Part shown: positions 43,322 through 52,703 of the stretch, one piece after another
Numbering within the stretch: position 1 is the first letter of the stretch
Layout of the letters: every line of letters starts with the position of its first letter
NCBI GenBank assembly: GCA_050951005.1
Contig: JBMNIP010000004.1
Span: 1-64,000 of the forward strand
Direction of reading: 5' to 3'
DNA: 64,000 nt
From: UMGS1519 sp050951005
Lineage (GTDB): Bacteria; Actinomycetota; Coriobacteriia; Coriobacteriales; Eggerthellaceae
Translations under genes and position numbers: made by a program
The notes under the pieces: generated by a model
What the model was told of the DNA's origin: nothing
The model's input: only the letters and a program-made list of their open reading frames with translations
The model's database searches: none

Positions 43322-44380
43322 CTAGTCGCAGTAGACAATCGGCTTGATCAGGTCGCGCGGTTTCTGATCCATAACCGTGAAAGCGTCCTCGATCTTCTCG
43401 AAGCCGTGGTACTTGTAGTTCAGCATCTTGCCCGGATGGCAACGGTCGGTGCGGATGACCTCAAGCAGTTTTTCGATGCGGTAGGCTCCGCCGGGGCAGA
43501 AGCCGCAGCGCAACGTGACATTGCTCATCCCGAGGCCCCACAGAGCGGTCGGGAACGAGATGGTGTCTCGGGGATCATAGAACGCGATGCTCGAGATGGT
43601 GCCGTTCGCACGCACCAGCTGGAGCGCCTGCACCATGCAGGAGGTGTTCGTGTTCGCGATGATGGCGCGATCGACTTGCCCGCCGTTCTTCTCCAGGATT
43701 TGCTCGACGGTGTCGCCTTCCTTGTAGCTGATGATGTCGGTGGCACCGTACTCGCGGGCGAGTGCCGCGCAATCCGGGCGCGTGCCGACGCCGTAGATCT
43801 TTCCCGCTCCTTTCAACGCCGCTCCGGCGATGGACATCAGGCCGATGGGCCCGATGCCGAAGACGACGACGCTGTCGCCATACGAGATGTCGGCATTCTC
43901 GGCGGCGTGGAAACCGGTCGACATCATATCGACCGTCATCAACGCATCTTCGATGGATACATCGTCAGGCAGGTGAACCAGGTTCGCGTCGGCGTTGTTG
44001 CAATGGAAGTATTCGGCGAATACGCCATCCTTGTAGGTCAGGTATTTGAAGCTGGCCATCAAGCCGGAATCATGGGCGTTGTTGATGCCCTTCTCCTGCA
44101 GCGGTACCTGTTCCCAATCCGGCGTGCAGCAGGGAACGACGACCCTGTCACCGGGCTTGAAGCGCGTGACCATGCTTCCGACCTCGACGACTTCGCCCAA
44201 CGCCTCATGGCCGAGGATCAGATTTTCCTTCTCGCCGGCACCCCCGTGCAAAGCATGGGTGTCCGATGAGCAGGGAGCCAGGGCAATTGGCTTCAAGATG
44301 GCGTCCATGGGACCAGCCGTCGGCTTTTCCTTCTCGATCCAACCTGGTTTCTCGACCGCCAGCATTCCATAACCCTTCAT
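43322..44380 (-). CDS. NADP-type secondary alcohol dehydrogenase (isopropanol dehydrogenase-like)
   Basis: About 352 residues, zinc-dependent medium-chain dehydrogenase. It closely resembles the clostridial and Thermoanaerobacter secondary alcohol dehydrogenases: MKGYGMLAVEKPGWIEKE, APCSSDTHALHGG (catalytic Zn Cys), LGHEALGEVVEVG, VDMMSTGFHAAE (Zn Asp). NADP preference is suggested by GVGTRP and the later Tyr of EYGATD, matching positions that bind the 2'-phosphate in those enzymes. It would interconvert ketones and secondary alcohols. ATG 44380 follows AAAGGAGG; longer frames lack a ribosome site. Single-gene unit between terminators. Confidence 0.9.
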   Translation of the reverse strand: MKGYGMLAVEKPGWIEKEKPTAGPMDAILKPIALAPCSSDTHALHGGAGEKENLILGHEALGEVVEVGSMVTRFKPGDRVVVPCCTPDWEQVPLQEKGINNAHDSGLMASFKYLTYKDGVFAEYFHCNNADANLVHLPDDVSIEDALMTVDMMSTGFHAAENADISYGDSVVVFGIGPIGLMSIAGAALKGAGKIYGVGTRPDCAALAREYGATDIISYKEGDTVEQILEKNGGQVDRAIIANTNTSCMVQALQLVRANGTISSIAFYDPRDTISFPTALWGLGMSNVTLRCGFCPGGAYRIEKLLEVIRTDRCHPGKMLNYKYHGFEKIEDAFTVMDQKPRDLIKPIVYCD

Positions 44381-44587
44381 GACGCATGCGCCTCCTTTGA
44401 TCGGCATCTCCCAGATGCATGCAAACTCGCTGCCGCTCAGCGATTGCAAGGTCAGTGTAATTTCTGCGGGGCGTACCGGTGTCATGAAATCCGTTAGAGG
44501 GGGTAATGGGTCTATGGGGTGCCTTGTGCGCTTCGGCATACGAGCTGCAATCGAGGCGGGAGGTTCGCCCGTGGGCGCTCGGATGGA

Positions 44588-44625
44588 TGAAAAAATACAA
44601 GGGGCTTCTTGCAAGAAGCCCCTTG
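44588..44625 (-). terminator. Rho-independent terminator after the DUF711 gene
   Basis: CAAGGGGCTTC (44598-44608) pairs perfectly with GAAGCCCCTTG (44615-44625), loop TTGCAA. A run of T follows on the minus strand (A at 44590-44595). Confidence 0.9.
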
Positions 44626-44642
44626 CTTTCGGTGCGGACGCG

Positions 44643-46007
44643 TTAGTTCTTCAGCGAGTTGATCGGCGCGGGGAAACGGCCGCCGCGATGCGCCAGCACG
44701 CTGCCGGCATATTGGTTTACGGGCATGACCGGCGCGGCACCCATCAGGCCGCCGAAGTCCAGCATGTCGCCGACCTTATAGCCGATAGCGGGGATGACGC
44801 GGACTGCCGTCGTCTTGTTGTCGATGATGCCGATGGCGCTCTCATCGGCAATGATGCCGAAGATGGTTTCTGCCGTTGTGTCGCCGGGGATGGCAATCAT
44901 GTCCAGGCCGACGCTGCAAACACTGGTCATGGCTTCCAACTTCTCGATATGCAGGGCGCCCTTCTCGGCGGCCCGGATCATGCCGGCATCCTCTGAAACG
45001 GGGATGAACGCGCCCGACAGACCGCCCACGCTGCTCGATGCCATGACGCCGCCTTTCTTCACGGCATCGTTGAGCATGGCAAGGGCTGCGGTGGTTCCGG
45101 GACCGCCGCAGGTGCCGACGCCGATGTCTTCCAAGATGTCGGCGACCGAATCGCCGGCTGCGGGGGTCGGGGCAAGGCTCAGGTCCACGATGCCGCGGGG
45201 ATAGCCCAGCCGTTTGCTGGCTTCGCGGGCCATCAGCTCGCCGGCACGTGTGATGCGGAAGGCGGTCGACTTCACTGCTTCGGCAATCTCCGACCAGCTT
45301 GCATCCTCGGGCATGGATTTCAGCACGGCATGCACCACGCCGGGACCCGAGACGCCGACGTTGATGATCTCGTCGCCTTCGCCCGAACCGTGGAAGGCGC
45401 CGGCCATGAACGGGTTGTCCTGCACCGCATTGGCGAAAACGACCAGCTTGGCGCATCCATAGCACTGATCATCCTTGGTTGCCTCGGCGGTGGCGAGCAC
45501 GGTGTTGGCCATCAGCCAGACGGCGTCCATGTTGATTCCCGCTCGTGTGGAGCCCACATTGACCGACGAGCACACCAGGTCGGTGCTCGCCAGCGCCTCG
45601 GGAATGGAGGCGATCAGCTTGCGGTCCGCTGAGCCGATGCTCTTGTGCACCAGCGCCGAGAATCCCCCGACGAAGTTCACCCCAACTTCATGGGCGGCCT
45701 TGTCCATTGCCCGCGCGATGGGGGATAGGTCCTCGGTCTCGGCTGCGCCGGAGATCTCCGCAATCGGCGTCACGGAGATGCGCTTGTTCACGATGGGGAT
45801 GCCGTATTCCCTTTCCAGCTGCTCGGCAACGGGGACCAGCTGCTCGGCAGCAGTGGTGATGCGGTCGTAAACCTTCCGTGCCATCGTATCCACATTCGTA
45901 TCGGTGCAGCCGCGCAAGTTCAGGCCCAGCGTAATGGTACGGATATCAAGATTCTGCTCGGACACCATCGATTCGGTGTTGTAGACGTCTTGGGGGGTGA
46001 TTTGCAT
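44643..46007 (-). CDS. DUF711 / UPF0210 family protein
   Basis: About 454 residues covering the whole UPF0210 family: IRTITLGLNLRGCTDTN near the N terminus, NFVGGFSALVHKS, CSSVNVGSTRAGINMDAV, CGGPGTTAALAMLNDAVKKGG, and GGLMGAAPVMPVN at the end. The fold is related to glycyl radical/PFL-like barrels, but the glycyl-radical motif is not present and the function is unknown. Elsewhere it is usually paired with a small ACT-domain protein (UPF0237); none is encoded in the 298 bases upstream. ATG 46007 follows GAAGGCGG; TATAAT lies 38 bases upstream. Confidence 0.92.
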   Translation of the reverse strand: MQITPQDVYNTESMVSEQNLDIRTITLGLNLRGCTDTNVDTMARKVYDRITTAAEQLVPVAEQLEREYGIPIVNKRISVTPIAEISGAAETEDLSPIARAMDKAAHEVGVNFVGGFSALVHKSIGSADRKLIASIPEALASTDLVCSSVNVGSTRAGINMDAVWLMANTVLATAEATKDDQCYGCAKLVVFANAVQDNPFMAGAFHGSGEGDEIINVGVSGPGVVHAVLKSMPEDASWSEIAEAVKSTAFRITRAGELMAREASKRLGYPRGIVDLSLAPTPAAGDSVADILEDIGVGTCGGPGTTAALAMLNDAVKKGGVMASSSVGGLSGAFIPVSEDAGMIRAAEKGALHIEKLEAMTSVCSVGLDMIAIPGDTTAETIFGIIADESAIGIIDNKTTAVRVIPAIGYKVGDMLDFGGLMGAAPVMPVNQYAGSVLAHRGGRFPAPINSLKN

Positions 46008-46044
46008 TTCGGTCCGCCTTCTATCGAGAGCAATTGCTTGCCCC

Positions 46045-46050
46045 ATTATA
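46045..46050 (-). promoter_or_regulatory. -10 box of the DUF711 gene
   Basis: Perfect TATAAT on the minus strand with weak TTCGGC 17 bases upstream. The palindrome AGCAATTGCT (46029-46038) covers the predicted start and could be an operator. Confidence 0.55.
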
Positions 46051-46219
46051 CGAGTTGCCCGCCCGATGCCGAAACGTTTGCAGCAAAGCGGTCTGTGCGG
46101 CACGTCTTCTCAGAAGATGCGGAATGCCGGTCGCCGTGCGGCTCGATTCTCCCTGCGATGAAAAATGTTTCTAATCGAGTAGCAATTATGTGCAGTCTTT
46201 GCAGCGGTCTGCCTGCCTC

Positions 46220-46247
46220 TTGCAAAGCATGGAGCACATCCTATAAT
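46220..46247 (+). promoter_or_regulatory. Promoter of the TetR-activase operon
   Basis: TTGCAA (46220-46225), 16-base spacer, perfect TATAAT (46242-46247); start near 46253. I could not find a convincing TetR inverted repeat here. TTTGCAGC and GCGGTCTG occur twice upstream (46077-46096 and 46198-46211). Confidence 0.6.
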
Positions 46248-46305
46248 CGCTATTGAACAAACTGTCCATTATTTGACGCTCTGTAAAATATTGAAGGGAG
46301 CCAAG

Positions 46306-46992
46306 GTGGCAACCGCGACATTGGAATCAACGAGGGCTCAGCGCACGCGCGACCGCGCTTCCCAGTCTCTTGCGAACAGCACGAAGGATTGCCGCGTGCC
46401 CGATCGCCGTATCGTCCGTTCGCGCCAGGCCCTGCGCCAGGCGCTCATCGATTCGATGGAGGAATGCGGGTTCGAGGCGGTGACGGTCAACGACCTGTGC
46501 CGGCGCGCCGACGTGACGCGCGGGACGTTCTACAACCATTTCAAAGACAAGGAAGAGCTGCTCGCCTCTGTCGAGGACGAGGTCATTGCGGGTGTGGCGA
46601 ATTTCCAAGAGCGCATGGCGAGCCTGTCGCTCGAAGAAGCGGCCGGCTGCCTGATGGCCGATAAGCCGCTGCCGTTTCTCGTCGACCTGTTCGACTACCT
46701 GCGCTCGGAGGGTGCATTCCTGCATGCCGTCCTGGGCCCGGGCGGCGACATCCGCTTCGCACCGCGCCTGCGCGACTCGGTGTGCACCTGCCTGGTGGAA
46801 TCCATCCTGCACGAGCGCTACCGCACCAATCCCACGGCATTCGTGGGCTATTACGTGTCCTTCTACGCCTCGGCATATCTCGGGATCATCTCCCGTTGGA
46901 TCAACCAGGGAATGGTCGAGAGCTCGGAGGATATGGCGCGCATCGCGGTGCGCTTGCTGTTCATCCAGCCGGGCGAATCGATTGAGCTGTAA
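46306..46992 (+). CDS. TetR/AcrR family transcriptional regulator
   Basis: About 228 residues. A basic N-terminal arm of some 35 residues, then the TetR DNA-binding domain: RSRQALRQALIDSMEECGFEAVTVNDLCRRADVTRG in pieces, with TFYNHFKDKEELL as the recognition end. A variable C-terminal ligand domain follows. GTG 46306 with GAAGGGAG five bases before is preferred to a TTG at 46273. The activase gene follows 15 bases after the stop, so it most likely controls its own operon; the ligand could be an acyl-CoA, by analogy only. Confidence 0.88.
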   Translation: MATATLESTRAQRTRDRASQSLANSTKDCRVPDRRIVRSRQALRQALIDSMEECGFEAVTVNDLCRRADVTRGTFYNHFKDKEELLASVEDEVIAGVANFQERMASLSLEEAAGCLMADKPLPFLVDLFDYLRSEGAFLHAVLGPGGDIRFAPRLRDSVCTCLVESILHERYRTNPTAFVGYYVSFYASAYLGIISRWINQGMVESSEDMARIAVRLLFIQPGESIEL

Positions 46993-47007
46993 AGGAGTAT
47001 GACCATC

Positions 47008-50000
47008 ATGAACGATCAGACCAGCACCCCGACGAAGGCTCAAGTTCCCGCCGAAGTCCCAGCTGACGAGGAACTGCATATCGGCATCGATGTGGGATCC
47101 ACTACCGTAAAATTCGCCATACTGAACAACCAGGGCACGGTGCTCTATTCCATTTACCGGCGCCATCACGCCGATGTACGCGCCACGATCATCGAGGTGC
47201 TCGAGGATGCATGCCGCGATTACGGCGAACGCGCCATGACCATCGCCATCACCGGTTCCGGCGGCCTGCTCCTGGCCCAATGGCTGGGCGTGCCCTTCGT
47301 GCAGGAGGTCATCGCGTCGAAGACCGCAGTCGAGACCTTCATCCCGAAGACCGATGTAGCTATCGAGCTCGGTGGCGAGGACGCAAAGATCATCTATTTC
47401 GACAACGGAATCGAGCAGCGCATGAACGGCACCTGCGCTGGAGGCACCGGTGCCTTCATCGACCAGATGGCCGTGCTTCTGGATACCGATGCGTCCGGCT
47501 TGAACGAGCTGGCCGCCGATTCCAAGATGATCTATCCGATTGCAAGCCGGTGCGGCGTGTTCGCGAAAACCGACGTACAGCCGCTGCTGAACGAAGGCGC
47601 ACGCAAGGAGGACATCGCGGCGAGCATCTTCCAAGCCGTGGTGACCCAGACCATCTCGGGCCTGGCGTGCGGCCATCCCATCCGCGGCCATGTGGCATTC
47701 CTGGGCGGTCCGCTGCAGTACCTTCCGGAACTTCGCAAACGCTTCTATATCACCCTGAATCTGGACGATGAGCACATCATCGTCCCGGAGAACGCCCATC
47801 TATTCGTTGCCGCCGGTTGCGCGGTGGCGGGCAAGGATGGCAAGCCCGAGAAGCTCAACGATGTATTGGAGCGCCTGCGCAACCTGGGCGATATCCAGGG
47901 TTCCGACGTCGAGCGCCTGCAGCCGTTGTTCGCCAACGAAGCCGAATACCGCGAATTCAAGGAGCGCCACGACGCCGAACGCGTGAAGCGCGCGAATCTT
48001 GCCGATCAGGAAGGCGAGGTCTTCCTGGGCATCGATGCCGGTTCCACCACATTCAAGGCGGCGCTTATCAACAGGGACGGCAGCCTGCTGTGGACATCCT
48101 ATGAGAACAATAAGGGCGACGTGCTCAGCGCGGCTAAACGATCGCTGAAGAGCATGTATGCGGCCCTTCCTACCGACCCGGAAACGGGCGAGCCCAAAGT
48201 GCATATCGGACACGCCACCGTCACCGGATACGGTGAGGGACTGCTGCTGCAGGGGCTGTCCTGCGATTCTGGCGAAATCGAGACGGTCGCGCATCTCCGC
48301 GGTGCGCAGGAGATGCTGCCCGGCGTCGAGTTCATCCTGGATATCGGCGGCCAGGACATGAAGTGCCTCCGCGTCCATGACGGCGTCATCGAGCACATCA
48401 TGCTGAACGAGGCCTGCAGTTCCGGATGCGGCTCGTTCATCGAGACGTTTGCCAACGGCCTCGACCTCGACTTGCCCGACTATGCCCAGACGGCTATCGG
48501 CGCCGAGCACCCCGTCGATTTGGGCAGCCGCTGCACCGTGTTCATGAACTCCCGGGTCAAGCAGGCTCAGAAGGAAGGCGCCACCGTCGGGGACATCGCT
48601 GCCGGCCTGGCTATCTCGGTGGTGAAGAACGCCCTGTTCAAAGTCATCAAGATCCGCGACCCCAAAGAGGTCGGCCAGAAGGTCATCGTCCAAGGCGGCA
48701 CGTTCTTGAACGATGCGGTGCTGCGTGCGTTCGAGCAGATGGCGGGCGTGCATGCGGTGCGCCCCGACATCGCAGGCAATATGGGTGCCTACGGTGCTGC
48801 CCTGCTCGCACGCGACCGCTACGAGAACGCGGTCTTCCGCAGCGAGCATGGCGAGGCAGCGCCGGTGCACTCCAAGCTTCTGACGGCTGCCGAGCTCGAT
48901 GCGCTCGAGCCCCAGCAGCGCACTACCCGCTGCAAGGCCTGCTCGAACCACTGCCTGCTGACCATCAACGACTTCGGCAAGGATCCCGAAACCGGGAAGC
49001 CGCGCCGCTTCATCACCGGCAACCGCTGCGAGAAGGGCGCCGGCCGTGCCAAGGAGGAAACGAAGAAGGTACCGAACCTCTTCGAGTACAAGAGCCATCG
49101 GCTGTTCGACTACGAGCCGCTGCCGCCCGAGAAGGCGCCCCGCGGTACCGTGGGCATGCCGCGCGTGCTCAACATGTTCGAGAACTACCCCTTCTGGTTC
49201 ACCTTCTTCACGAACCTGGGCTTCCGCGTTATCCTGTCGGACCCGTCCACGAAGGAAACCTATTCGAAGGGCATCGAGAGCATTCCTTCGGAGAATGCCT
49301 GCTATCCCGCTAAGATCAGCCATGGCCACATCATGAACCTGTTGGAGAAGCACCCTGATTTCATCTGGATGCCCTGCAGCAAGTGGGAGCGCCAGGAAGA
49401 CCCCACCGCGGGCAACCATTACAACTGCCCGATGGTTGCATCCTACTCGGAGGCCCTGCGCTTGAACATCGACGAGCTGCGCACATCCGATGTCGCGTTC
49501 TTGAATCCCTGGCTGCCCTATGACAAGAAGAGCAATCTGAAGGAGCGCCTGTACGTCGAGCTGGTGGAGAACAACCGCAACGTCATGACCAAGCACGCAC
49601 CCGCCCCGACGCAAGCGGAAATCGACCGCGCCGTGGATCTGGCCTGGAAGGAAGACGAGCAGTTCCACGACGACATGCGCGCGAAGGGCGAGGAGACCCT
49701 GCGCTGGATGGAGGAGACGGGTACGCACGGCATCGTGTTGGCCGGACGCCCGTACCACAACGATCCCGAGATCAACCATGCCATTCCCGAGCTGCTTACC
49801 AGTTTCGGCCTGGCGGTGCTCACCGAGGACTCTATCGCTCATCTGGGCACGCTGGAGCGTCCGATCCGCGTGGTCGACCAGTGGATGTTCCACACCCGCC
49901 TGTATGCGGCGGCCAAGGTGTGCACACAGCGCAAGGACCTGGACCTGGTGCAGCTGATGAGCTTCGGCTGCGGCCTGGATGCCCTGACCACCGATGAGGT

Positions 50001-51810
50001 GCAGGAGATCCTGGAGGGTTCCGGGAAGATCTACACGCTGCTGAAGATCGATGAGGTGTCTAACCTGGGCGCCGTGCGGATCCGCATCCGCTCGCTGTTG
50101 GCTGCCTTGCAGGATAAGGCCGAAGAAGAGGCCGAGAAGGAGCTTCTGGCACGCCATTCAAAGGGCTGCCCGGTCGGCGAAATGGACATCGACTGGGATG
50201 CCATCAATGCCAAGCTCGACGAGAAGTCGGGCAAGCGCGAAGCGGAAGAGGCCGCCAAGCTCGTAGAGGCGGACATGAAGGCGAAGGTTGCGGCCGAAGC
50301 GGCCGCGGCCGATGCCGAAGGGAAACCCGAGGCGGTGACCGACGAGGCATTGCCCGAGGGCAAGAAGCGGATGCTGACCCCTGAGGAGAACCGCCGCGAA
50401 ACCGAGTCCACGGCATTCGAGCGCGCCGCCTTTACCAAGGAGATGAAGCAGGAGGGCTGGACGATTCTCGCACCCCAGATGGCGCCGATTCACTTCGCCC
50501 TGTTGCAGCAATGCTTCAAGAAGGGCGGCTACAATGTGGAGCTCTTGCCCTCGGTGGACCATGGAGCGGTCGATGCCGGCTTGAAGTACGTGAACAACGA
50601 TATCTGCTATCCTTCCATCCTCACCACCGGCCAGATTATGGAGGCGGTAACCTCCGGGCGCTACGACACCGACCATCTGGCGGTGCTTATCACGCAGACG
50701 GGTGGCGGCTGCCGTGCCACGAACTACATCTCGCTGATCCGCAAGGCGCTGAAAGCGGCCGGCTACGGGCATATCCCGGTCATCGGCTTGGCCCTGCAGC
50801 CGGGCGGTGACGAGAACCATCCGGGATTCAAGGTAACTATCCCGATGCTGGCACAGGGCTTCACCGCCATCGCGCTCGGCGACCTGCTGATGCAGTGCCT
50901 GCATCGCACGCGTCCGTACGAGGCCGAGCCGGGTGCCGCCGATGCGCTGTTCAACCACTGGATGGACTTCGCACGCGAGGAATTCGCCAAGGGCATGTCG
51001 CGCCGGACGTTCAAGAAGACCGTCAAGCAGATCGTGGACGATTTCGATACGCTCCCGCTGGTGAACGACCGCAGCAAACCGCGCGTGGGCGTGGTCGGCG
51101 AGATCCTGGTGAAATTCCATCCCACGGCGAACAACGAGATCGTGAAAGTCCTCGAATCCGAAGGCTGCGAAGTGGTGGTTCCGGGTCTGATGGGCTTCTT
51201 CGAGTTCGGCATCTCCGGCCGCATCTTCCAGCACGACCCGCTGGGACGAGAGGGCGCAAGCGGTGCGAAGGTGTTGTTGAAGCTGGTCAAGGGCCTGCAG
51301 CAGCCGATCAACGACGCTTTGGTCGAATCAGCGCGCTTCGAGCCGCCGACGAGCATCTTCGAGCTGGCCGATTACGCGAAGGAGATCCTGTCGCTGTGCA
51401 ACTCCATGGGCGAGGGCTGGTTGCTGACCGCTGAGATGGTCGAGCTTATCCGCAACGGCACCCCCAACATCGTCTGCGTGCAGCCGTTCGCCTGCCTGCC
51501 GAACCACGTGGTGGGCAAGTCGGTGATCAAGGAGCTGCGCCGCCGGTATCCACGGTCGAATATCGTCGCCGTTGACTACGATCCGGGTGCGTCCGAGGTC
51601 AATCAGCTGAACCGCATCAAGCTGATGGTTGCCGTGGCAAAGTCGAATATGGCCGATGCCGAACGGGAGGCGCGCAACGAGCGCGATTCGTTCCGCCGCG
51701 GTCCGGCTCCCTCCGAAGAGGTCATCGACGAGCTGCAGATCGAAGAGCGCCGTGTGCCAAACGACAAGGCGGCTGAAAAGGAACCTGCTGCTCCGGTGAG
51801 CGCCTCATGA
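47008..51810 (+). CDS. Giant 2-hydroxyacyl-CoA dehydratase activase/dehydratase-like protein
   Basis: About 1,600 residues. Two BadF/BadG/HgdC-type ATPase domains are in tandem: HIGIDVGSTTVKFAIL (near 25) with TCAGGTGAFIDQ, and GIDAGSTTFKAAL (near 340) with EACSSGCGSFIET, whose Cys bind a [4Fe-4S] cluster at the dimer face. Next a DUF2229-type region (CKACSNHCLLTINDFG near 640; NMFENYPFWF; PSENACYPAKISHGHIMNLL), then HgdB-like sequence (GGGCRATNYISLIRKAL near 1235; YNVELLPS; NNDICYPS). Homologous small activases feed electrons into dehydratases with ATP; this long stand-alone form has no proven reaction. ATG 47008 has AAAGGAG ten bases before. Its stop overlaps the rsmI start (ATGA). Confidence 0.9.
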   Translation: MNDQTSTPTKAQVPAEVPADEELHIGIDVGSTTVKFAILNNQGTVLYSIYRRHHADVRATIIEVLEDACRDYGERAMTIAITGSGGLLLAQWLGVPFVQEVIASKTAVETFIPKTDVAIELGGEDAKIIYFDNGIEQRMNGTCAGGTGAFIDQMAVLLDTDASGLNELAADSKMIYPIASRCGVFAKTDVQPLLNEGARKEDIAASIFQAVVTQTISGLACGHPIRGHVAFLGGPLQYLPELRKRFYITLNLDDEHIIVPENAHLFVAAGCAVAGKDGKPEKLNDVLERLRNLGDIQGSDVERLQPLFANEAEYREFKERHDAERVKRANLADQEGEVFLGIDAGSTTFKAALINRDGSLLWTSYENNKGDVLSAAKRSLKSMYAALPTDPETGEPKVHIGHATVTGYGEGLLLQGLSCDSGEIETVAHLRGAQEMLPGVEFILDIGGQDMKCLRVHDGVIEHIMLNEACSSGCGSFIETFANGLDLDLPDYAQTAIGAEHPVDLGSRCTVFMNSRVKQAQKEGATVGDIAAGLAISVVKNALFKVIKIRDPKEVGQKVIVQGGTFLNDAVLRAFEQMAGVHAVRPDIAGNMGAYGAALLARDRYENAVFRSEHGEAAPVHSKLLTAAELDALEPQQRTTRCKACSNHCLLTINDFGKDPETGKPRRFITGNRCEKGAGRAKEETKKVPNLFEYKSHRLFDYEPLPPEKAPRGTVGMPRVLNMFENYPFWFTFFTNLGFRVILSDPSTKETYSKGIESIPSENACYPAKISHGHIMNLLEKHPDFIWMPCSKWERQEDPTAGNHYNCPMVASYSEALRLNIDELRTSDVAFLNPWLPYDKKSNLKERLYVELVENNRNVMTKHAPAPTQAEIDRAVDLAWKEDEQFHDDMRAKGEETLRWMEETGTHGIVLAGRPYHNDPEINHAIPELLTSFGLAVLTEDSIAHLGTLERPIRVVDQWMFHTRLYAAAKVCTQRKDLDLVQLMSFGCGLDALTTDEVQEILEGSGKIYTLLKIDEVSNLGAVRIRIRSLLAALQDKAEEEAEKELLARHSKGCPVGEMDIDWDAINAKLDEKSGKREAEEAAKLVEADMKAKVAAEAAAADAEGKPEAVTDEALPEGKKRMLTPEENRRETESTAFERAAFTKEMKQEGWTILAPQMAPIHFALLQQCFKKGGYNVELLPSVDHGAVDAGLKYVNNDICYPSILTTGQIMEAVTSGRYDTDHLAVLITQTGGGCRATNYISLIRKALKAAGYGHIPVIGLALQPGGDENHPGFKVTIPMLAQGFTAIALGDLLMQCLHRTRPYEAEPGAADALFNHWMDFAREEFAKGMSRRTFKKTVKQIVDDFDTLPLVNDRSKPRVGVVGEILVKFHPTANNEIVKVLESEGCEVVVPGLMGFFEFGISGRIFQHDPLGREGASGAKVLLKLVKGLQQPINDALVESARFEPPTSIFELADYAKEILSLCNSMGEGWLLTAEMVELIRNGTPNIVCVQPFACLPNHVVGKSVIKELRRRYPRSNIVAVDYDPGASEVNQLNRIKLMVAVAKSNMADAEREARNERDSFRRGPAPSEEVIDELQIEERRVPNDKAAEKEPAAPVSAS

Positions 51811-52703
51811 CGAATGTGCAGGTGAATATGCCCGCCGCAGACGGCAGAGAAGCGTCGGGCAGGCTGCTGGTCTGCCCGACACCCATCGGCAACCTGGACG
51901 ATCTACCGCCGCGGGCGCTTTCGGCCCTGCGCGCAGCCGATGTTGTCTGCGCGGAGGATACGCGGGTGACGGGAAAGCTTCTGGCCGCGTTCGATATCAA
52001 GAAGCGGCTCGAGCGACTGGACGAGAACACCATGGGCGGGCGCGCAGCGGAGATTGTCGCCCGTATGCGGGAAGGCCAGGTCATCGCCTATTGCAGCGAT
52101 GCCGGCATGCCCGGCGTGTCCGATCCCGGCCTTCGCCTGGTGGATGCCGCTTTGGATGCAGGAGTGCCGGTGGAGGTCATCCCCGGACCGACGGCAGTCG
52201 CTACCGCCTATGTCGCCAGCGGATTCACCTGCCCTCGGTTTCTGTTCGCGGGTTTCTTCCCACGCAAGGCCAAAGAACGCACGGCAGTATTGGAGGGTTA
52301 TCGGACGCTCGATGCCGCGCTGCTCTTCTACGAGAGCCCGTATCGTATCGCTTCGGCTCTGGCGGCGGTGGCGGATGCTTTCCCGACGCGACGGGTGGCG
52401 GTATGCCGCGAGCTGACCAAGGCTCACGAGGAAACCGTCCGCGGAATTGCCGCCGAAGTGCGTGATGAGTTTGCCCGTCGCGATGCCGAGGGTGCCATCA
52501 AGGGCGAGATCGTGCTCGTCATCGAGGCACCGGGCGAATCGGAGGCCGTCCTGGCAGGGGAAAAGGCACGTGCCGGTGCCGAAGAGCGGGCACGCGAACT
52601 GGCTGCTGCCGGCGATTTGAGCCGAAAAGACATGGTTGCGCTGCTTCGCCGCGAATTCGGTATCTCGCGAAACGAAGCATATGACCTGGTTCACCGTCTA
52701 TGA
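51807..52703 (+). CDS. rsmI: 16S rRNA (cytidine1402-2'-O)-methyltransferase
   Basis: 298 residues, tetrapyrrole-methylase fold. LLVCPTPIGNLDDLPPRAL, CAEDTRVTGKLL, ENTMGGRAAEIV, YCSDAGMPGVSDPG, GPTAVATAYVASG and FPRKAKER are all typical of RsmI, which methylates C1402 in the ribosomal P site. A short C-terminal extension follows the catalytic fold. Starts within the previous stop (ATGA, 51807-51810) and overlaps the next gene in the same way, so it is part of the TetR-activase operon. Confidence 0.95.
   Translation: MTNVQVNMPAADGREASGRLLVCPTPIGNLDDLPPRALSALRAADVVCAEDTRVTGKLLAAFDIKKRLERLDENTMGGRAAEIVARMREGQVIAYCSDAGMPGVSDPGLRLVDAALDAGVPVEVIPGPTAVATAYVASGFTCPRFLFAGFFPRKAKERTAVLEGYRTLDAALLFYESPYRIASALAAVADAFPTRRVAVCRELTKAHEETVRGIAAEVRDEFARRDAEGAIKGEIVLVIEAPGESEAVLAGEKARAGAEERARELAAAGDLSRKDMVALLRREFGISRNEAYDLVHRL

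Noticed and set aside
46248..46305. TetR operator between promoter and start
   Set aside because: Short partial CAAA/TTTG symmetry only; no inverted repeat long enough to support.
47800..50157. 785-codon minus-strand frame opposite the activase
   Set aside because: Shadow; no start context or motifs.
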